From G963669295 sp963669295 (GTDB lineage: Bacteria; Bacteroidota; Bacteroidia; Flavobacteriales_D; CALLUQ01): 64,000 bases of DNA. Both the position numbers and the translations under genes were made by a program. This document shows, piece by piece, positions 59,801-64,000 of this stretch (position 1 is its first letter; every line of letters begins with the position of its first letter). The DNA lies in contig OY769938.1 in the NCBI GenBank assembly GCA_963669295.1, forward strand, positions 3,224,001-3,288,000. The letters run 5' to 3'. The notes beneath the pieces were generated by a model that searched no databases, was not told where the DNA came from, and saw only the letters and a list, made by a program, of their open reading frames with translations.

Positions 59801-61359
59801 GTGTGGTTACTGATACGGTGAACATTACTCCTGATGTTCTCGACCTTGATTTAGGGGCTGATTTTACCTACTGTACGGCCGACAACCCGCTACTCGATGC
59901 AGGTACTGGTGTTTCATATACCTACCTGTGGTCGACCAATGCTACCAGTCAAACCATTAACGTAACTACTCCTGGCGATTACTGGGTGGAAGTAAGTGAT
60001 GGCATTTGTGTGGGTAGCGATACGGTGAATGCATCCCCTGGTGTGCTAAACATCGACTTAGGACTCGACCAATTGTTGTGCGATACGGCCACCATTACCC
60101 TGGATGCAGGTGCTGGTGTAGCGTATGTGTACGACTGGTCGACCAACGCTACCACGCAAACCATTGGAGTAAACACCTCGGGTACTTATTGGGTGGAAGT
60201 GAATGATGGCGTATGTATGGGCACCGATACGGTAAGTGTCTCGTACGGTGTTCTTACGATATATTTGGGCAACGACACTACCATTTGTGCGGGCGACGTG
60301 GTGGTGCTGGATGCCGGGCCTTTCAATTCCTATACTTGGTCTACTGGTGCTACTACGCCAACCATTAGTGTCAATGCTGTTGGCGAATATTGGGTACAGG
60401 TTACCAATGTCAACGGCTGCGCGGGCACTGATACCATCACCATTAACCCTGGAGCACTCGACATTGATTTGGGTGCCGATTTCACCTATTGTACAGTTGA
60501 TAACCCGGTGCTTGATGCAGGAACAGGAGTGGCTTATACCTACCTGTGGTCGACCAATGCCACCAGCCAAACCATTAACGTAACTACTCCTGGCGAATAC
60601 TGGGTAGCGGTAAGCGATGGCATTTGTGTGGGTGGCGATACGGTGAATGCAACTCCTGGAACACTGAATATCGACTTAGGACTCGATCGGATACTGTGCG
60701 ATACAGCTGGCATTACCCTTGATGCTGGTCCTGGCTTAGCTTATACGTATAACTGGTCCACCACGGCTGCTACGCAGACCATTAACGTTACTACCTCTGG
60801 CGATTACTGGGTAGCAGTAAACGATGGCGTATGTACCGGCAACGATACGGTAAGTGTGTTATACGATATTCCTGTAGTAGAATTGGGCGATGGTGTAAGT
60901 AATTGTGCGGAAGTGGCGTTAAACGCGCAAAACCCTGGAGCTACCTATTTGTGGTCTACCGGAGCCATTACCCCAACCATTAATGTGCTTACCGATGGCA
61001 TTTATTGGGTAGAGGTCACCAGCGGCAGCGGCTGTGTAGCTACTGATACTGTGGAGGTACTTATTGATGGCAATGCCCTTGATCAAACGATTCCCAACGT
61101 ATTTACGCCCAATGGCGATGGCATCAACGACTTTTTGACGTACACCATTGCTGAGGTTGAAACGTTCGATTTGCAAATCTATAACCGCTGGGGCGAGTTG
61201 ATGTTTGAATCGAACAATGAGGAGCAGGTGTGGGATGGGCAAAACGAGGCTGGAAATGCCGCGCCCGATGGTACTTATTTTTGGGTGTTAACTTACATTT
61301 CTACTTGTGGTGAGGGTGAGCAGCAAACGGTTACTGGCACCGTATCGGTAATGCGTTAA
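56836..61359 (+). CDS. Giant surface protein 3: propeller, PKD, 14 Ig-like repeats, type B sorting domain
   Basis: A 1507-residue paralogue of protein 1 (signal peptide ends CFAQ, residue 18). Propeller (about 20-365), PKD (about 369-449, SSSWDFNDPGSG), then fourteen ~66-71-residue Ig-like domains in order C A A B / C A B / C A B / C A B / D. The C domains start at residues about 453, 729, 936 and 1142 and D at 1348. A CHU_C sorting domain begins at about 1418 (TIPNVFTPNGDGIN). Each domain has the shape xDLGxDxxxC...WSTxATxQTINVxxxGxYWVxVxDGxC. Cys pairs are likely to be disulfides or calcium-stabilised folds; this is inference. Surface adhesin or gliding-related role is possible. Confidence 0.92.
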   Translation: MKKLIFLLIFLPSLCFAQKEANIWYFGNGAGLDFNGGAPVPLIDGQLSTLEGCASIADRNTGQLLFYTDGITVWDANHNMMPNGNWLGGNPSSTQSGIIVPAPGNPDLYYIFTIPVTASPVGMQYSEVDMTLNGGLGDINANKSIFITASVTEKLTAVRHANGTDIWVLTHMWNSDAFHAYLVTSGGVTMTPVISNVGSQHTGGVFNTIGYLKTSPDGSKIALAVDHDGDFAEVFDFDNATGVVTNPITFYMDNPYGVEFSPDNTKLYVSTESSPHFLYQYDLSAGTPADVIASETVISNGIDFLGALQLGPDGKMYISRNSNSFLAVINNPNGLGAACNYVQNGVNLSGRVGWLGLPNFVTTFLNVDTVSFSSSGFCFGDSTYFTNTSSGNFNSSSWDFNDPGSGGNNTSSLTDPVHLFTAPGTYDVTLVITDNLSSDTIVNTITINPSPTVDLGNDTTICAGNVVVLDAQNPGGTYSWSTGATTPTINVNAIGQYWVQVTDTNGCVGTDTINITPGALDIDLGADFTYCTADNPLLDAGAGISYTYLWSTNATSQTINVTTPGDYWVEVSDGICVGGDTISATPGALNIDLGTDFTYCTADNPVLDAGAGTAYTYLWSTNATSQTINVVTPGDYWVEVSDGVCIGSDTVNASPGVLNIDLGPDQLLCDMAAITLDASAGVAYVYDWSTNATMQTIGVDTSGTYWVEVNDGVCTGTDTVSVLYDIVTVELDNDTTLCAGDVVMLDAQNPGATYLWSIGAITQTINVLTDGIYWVEVTNANGCIGTDTVNVTPGTLDIDLGTDFIYCTADNPVLDAGAGAAYTYLWSTNATSQTINVTTPGDYWVEVSDGICVGSDTVNASPGVLNIDLGSDQLLCDTATITLDAGAGVAYVYDWSTNATTQTIGVNTSGTYWVEVNDGVCTGTDTVSVLYDIPVVDLGNDTTICAGDVVVLDAGPFNSYTWSTGATTQTINANIIGQYWVQVADTNGCVVTDTVNITPDVLDLDLGADFTYCTADNPLLDAGTGVSYTYLWSTNATSQTINVTTPGDYWVEVSDGICVGSDTVNASPGVLNIDLGLDQLLCDTATITLDAGAGVAYVYDWSTNATTQTIGVNTSGTYWVEVNDGVCMGTDTVSVSYGVLTIYLGNDTTICAGDVVVLDAGPFNSYTWSTGATTPTISVNAVGEYWVQVTNVNGCAGTDTITINPGALDIDLGADFTYCTVDNPVLDAGTGVAYTYLWSTNATSQTINVTTPGEYWVAVSDGICVGGDTVNATPGTLNIDLGLDRILCDTAGITLDAGPGLAYTYNWSTTAATQTINVTTSGDYWVAVNDGVCTGNDTVSVLYDIPVVELGDGVSNCAEVALNAQNPGATYLWSTGAITPTINVLTDGIYWVEVTSGSGCVATDTVEVLIDGNALDQTIPNVFTPNGDGINDFLTYTIAEVETFDLQIYNRWGELMFESNNEEQVWDGQNEAGNAAPDGTYFWVLTYISTCGEGEQQTVTGTVSVMR
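58192..60876. repeat. Internal super-repeat of Ig-like domains (C-A-B, ~618 bp)
   Basis: The C-domain anchor codon recurs at 58192, 59020, 59641 and 60259, and the D-domain anchor at 60877. The steps are 828, 621, 618 and 618 bp. The first step is one A domain (207 bp) longer. The block is thus a tandem super-repeat of 206 residues. Confidence 0.92.
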
Positions 61360-61382
61360 CAGTAATAGTAAATTGATTTTGC

Positions 61383-61417
61383 AAAGCCTTTGTTCATCCA
61401 GAACAAAGGCTTTTTTT
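61383..61417 (+). terminator. Terminator after surface protein 3
   Basis: AAAGCCTTTGTTC (61383-61395) pairs with GAACAAAGGCTTT (61401-61413), then T to 61417. Confidence 0.92.
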
Positions 61418-61709
61418 ATGCTGCTACCCTTTGCCCTGGTTCGATCGGGATGGAGTGAGGGCATATGCCAAAAGTGCTTGTGCGTAATTGTTGATGTTTG
61501 TTGGATAGGAGTTGCCGTTAATGGCTGTATAGTTATGCAGCAAAGGTGCTGTGCTGATGCTGGTTTCTATACTCTACCTGCTGCTAACATTTTTTTGCTG
61601 TAAAATAATTCCCGCCAATGTCTCCCTTTTTTATTATCTTGTTACTGATATACAGAACTCAGTTGCTAGGTTCTTTCATCAATTGCCTAAATGAAAAAAC
61701 TTAAGCATC
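61409..61709. repeat. Conserved spacer, copy 2 (~301 bp)
   Basis: Matches 54075-54375 without gaps and with only three differences seen (G/A near 61455, T/C near 61646, T/A near 61704). It ends in the same 55-base leader before the fourth surface gene. It carries a shared 76-codon frame on the plus strand that I judge to be non-coding. Confidence 0.92.
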
Positions 61710-64000
61710 ATGAAAAAATTATTAATTCTTTTTGCTTTCCTTCCATCCCTTTGTTTTGCCCAAAAAGAAGCCAACATTTGGTATTTTACTACTGTTGCTG
61801 GCATGGATTTTAATGGTGGTGCTCCGGTGCCTCTCACCGATGGGAAGTTGTACGATAATTGGGAAGGATCTGCCTCCATTGCCGATCGCAATACCGGGCA
61901 GGTGTTGTTTTATACCGATGGCGTTACCGTATGGGATGCCAATCACGACACTATTCTCAACGGCGACGGGCTCATGGGTGGCTTGTCTTCCTCCCAATCG
62001 GCCCTTATCGTACCAGCGCCTGGCAACCTCAATTTGTATTACCTCTTTACCGTAGCTCAAATAGCAGGTTCTGAAGGGTTACAATATTCGGAGGTAGACA
62101 TGACCCTGAATGGAGGGCTGGGCGGTATAAATGCCAACAAAAACATTTACATTACCGGTCCTGTTACCGAAAAGTTAACGGCAGTACACCATGCCAATGG
62201 CACCGACATCTGGGTGTTGACCCATATGATGAACAGCGATGCATTTCATGCTTACCTGGTTACTACTAATGGTGTTACCACGACCCCGGTAATTTCAAAC
62301 GTAGGGTCGCAGCATACTGGTGGTGGTATGGGGACCATCGGTTGTTTAAAAATCTCGCCCGATGGCAGTAGGGTAGCGGCAGCTGCAACTTTTAGCAACT
62401 TTGTAGAGGTGTTCGATTTCGATAACGCTACGGGAGTGATTACCAATCCCATTACTATATACGTGGACCACCCTTATGGCATAGAGTTTTCGCCCGACAA
62501 TACCAAGCTGTATGTAGGAGGGGCGGAATCGGATCCTCACTTTTTATACCAGTACGACCTTGCTGCAGGCACCCCTGCTGACATCATTGCTTCTGAAACC
62601 ATCATCAGTAACAACAGCGATAGATTAGGTACATTGCAGCTGGGGCCTGATTGTAAGATCTACGCTGCACGGTTTAATTCGCCCTTTTTGGGAGTAATCA
62701 ATAACCCCAATGCATTGGGAGCAGCATGCGATCATGTGCAAAATGGGTATCAGATTGGTTATGGTGTAACTATTTATGGGTTGCCCAATTTCGTTACTAG
62801 TTTCCTTAATAAAGACACGGTTTCGTTCATTAGCAGTGACTTTTGCTTTGGCGACAGTACTTATTTTACCAACATTTCCACGGGCAACTTTACTTCCTCC
62901 TCCTGGGATTTTGGCGACCCCGGCTCGGGGGTGAACAACACATCGTCGTTGACCAACCCGGCGCATTTGTTTACAGCTCCTGGAAACTACCATGTAACGT
63001 TGGTCATTACCGACAACTTATCGTCCGATACCATTGTTAAGATGATTACCATTTACCCGTCGCCTACGGTAGATTTGGGCAGCGACACTACTATATGTAT
63101 GGGCGATTCGGTGGTGTTGGATGCGCAAAACCCTGGAGCCACCTATTTGTGGTCTATAGGTTCTACCACACCAGCCATTAATGCTTATGCTCCTGGTGAA
63201 TATTGGGTGCGGGTTACCAATGCCAATGGTTGTGTGGGTACCGATACGATAAACATTACTCCTGGGGTGCTTGACATTGACTTAGGTGCTGATTTTACCT
63301 ACTGCACGGCCGACAACCCTGTGCTTGATGCGGGTGCAAATTTTTTGTATGCCTACCTGTGGTCCACTAATGCCACCAGCCAAACCATTAACGTCACCAC
63401 GCCTGGCGATTACTGGGTGGAAGTAAGTGATGGCATTTGTATAGGTAGCGATACGGTAAATGTAGCTCTCGGCACGCTGAACATTGATTTAGGCACCGAT
63501 TTTACCTACTGTACGCCCGACAACCCAGTGTTGGATGCAGGCACGGGTGTTGCGTATACTTATCTGTGGTCGACCAATGCTACCAGTCAAACCATTAACG
63601 TAACTACTCCTGGCGATTATTGGGTGGAAGTAAGTGATGGCCTTTGTATAGGTAGCGATACGGTAAATGCAGCTCCCGGTGTGTTGAACATTGATTTAGG
63701 GGCAGATTTTACCTATTGCCCGACCGACAATCCATTGCTTGATGCAGGCACAGGTGTTGCGTATACTTACCTGTGGTCGACCAGTGCTACCAGTCAAACC
63801 ATTAACGTAACTACCCCTGGTGATTACTGGGTGGAAGTAAGTGATGGCCTTTGTGTAGGTAGCGATACGGTAAATGCGTTGTACGATATTCCAGTGGTAG
63901 CATTAGACAATAGCATGAGCGGTTGTGAGGTGGTGCTGAGTGCGCAAAACCCTGGTGCCACCTATTTGTGGTCTACCGGAGCTACTACCCCAAGCATTAA
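61710..64000 (+). CDS. Giant surface protein 4 (3' end beyond window)
   Basis: A frame open from the ATG at 61710 to the window edge (at least 763 codons, no stop read). Signal peptide ends CFAQ. Propeller resembles protein 2 (GMDFNGGAPVPLTDG, GAESDPHFLYQYDLAAG, LQLGPDCKIYAAR). A PKD domain (SSSWDFGDPGSG) is followed by C (63069), three A domains, the last ending NALYDI like protein 2, then the start of a D domain (63897; C-to-D 828 bp). The final ~180 bases are almost identical to protein 2. The type B sorting domain should lie outside the window. Confidence 0.9.
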   Translation, partial: MKKLLILFAFLPSLCFAQKEANIWYFTTVAGMDFNGGAPVPLTDGKLYDNWEGSASIADRNTGQVLFYTDGVTVWDANHDTILNGDGLMGGLSSSQSALIVPAPGNLNLYYLFTVAQIAGSEGLQYSEVDMTLNGGLGGINANKNIYITGPVTEKLTAVHHANGTDIWVLTHMMNSDAFHAYLVTTNGVTTTPVISNVGSQHTGGGMGTIGCLKISPDGSRVAAAATFSNFVEVFDFDNATGVITNPITIYVDHPYGIEFSPDNTKLYVGGAESDPHFLYQYDLAAGTPADIIASETIISNNSDRLGTLQLGPDCKIYAARFNSPFLGVINNPNALGAACDHVQNGYQIGYGVTIYGLPNFVTSFLNKDTVSFISSDFCFGDSTYFTNISTGNFTSSSWDFGDPGSGVNNTSSLTNPAHLFTAPGNYHVTLVITDNLSSDTIVKMITIYPSPTVDLGSDTTICMGDSVVLDAQNPGATYLWSIGSTTPAINAYAPGEYWVRVTNANGCVGTDTINITPGVLDIDLGADFTYCTADNPVLDAGANFLYAYLWSTNATSQTINVTTPGDYWVEVSDGICIGSDTVNVALGTLNIDLGTDFTYCTPDNPVLDAGTGVAYTYLWSTNATSQTINVTTPGDYWVEVSDGLCIGSDTVNAAPGVLNIDLGADFTYCPTDNPLLDAGTGVAYTYLWSTSATSQTINVTTPGDYWVEVSDGLCVGSDTVNALYDIPVVALDNSMSGCEVVLSAQNPGATYLWSTGATTPSI

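Noticed and set aside
61710..64000. Frameshifted or truncated pseudogene at the window end
   Set aside because: The frame stays open without a stop from 61710 to 64000; the missing end is due to the window edge.
1..64000. tRNA, rRNA, transposase, phage or integrase genes
   Set aside because: I looked for conserved loops and transposase-like frames in the intergenic regions and found none.

Overview
The window is a chromosomal segment of a member of the Bacteroidota, most likely a marine or aquatic Flavobacteriales-type bacterium. This is inferred from several signs. There are type IX secretion C-terminal signals of type A (10504-11916, 12495-14879) and of the gliding-motility-associated type B (51575-61359). 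There is a TonB receptor/DUF4249 pair and a PorT-type barrel. Lipoproteins are abundant. Several genes have a TAnnTTTG -7 box of the Bacteroidota housekeeping sigma factor. No rRNA, tRNA, CRISPR array, transposase or phage gene was found.

Layout. 1-6371: the end of valS, a Ppx/GppA phosphatase, a small outer-membrane protein, an ECF sigma / putative anti-sigma / DUF4097 surface-protein operon, a DUF2306 membrane protein and a LytTR regulator. 6425-16312: DUF481 protein, TonB receptor plus DUF4249 lipoprotein, two type IX-secreted proteins (one a lysyl-oxidase homologue with its copper and cofactor residues intact) and small lipoproteins. 16552-24384: fused B12-dependent acyl-CoA mutase (IcmF), small membrane proteins, a 6 x 21-bp tandem repeat, a GIN-domain lipoprotein and two tandem SiaC-like phosphoproteins. 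24628-29823: a sulfotransferase-like / class IV aminotransferase / AMOP-domain operon, a large repeat protein and a VOC protein. 30104-32241: OxyR translationally coupled to a YcaQ-type DNA glycosylase. 32348-45375: envelope proteins, VanZ, a cyclophilin lipoprotein, coiled-coil and Lys/Glu repeat proteins, an M50 protease, a glycosyltransferase and an MFS exporter.

45391-47484 is the most system-like novelty. A 12-cysteine micro-protein precedes a SigZ-type sigma factor with a four-cysteine tail. This is followed by a sigma-region-2-only paralogue whose upstream region carries a nested inverted repeat. I propose a metal- or thiol-linked sigma circuit; this is inference.

47513-51426 holds a metallophosphoesterase, a DsbA-like protein, a CAP protein, a small secreted protein and an SDR oxidoreductase. 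51575-64000 is a tandem cluster of four giant surface proteins (the last runs off the window). It appears to have arisen by duplication of a two-gene unit. The third member contains an internal 618-bp (206-residue) Ig-domain super-repeat, and two intergenic spacers are far more alike than the genes around them.
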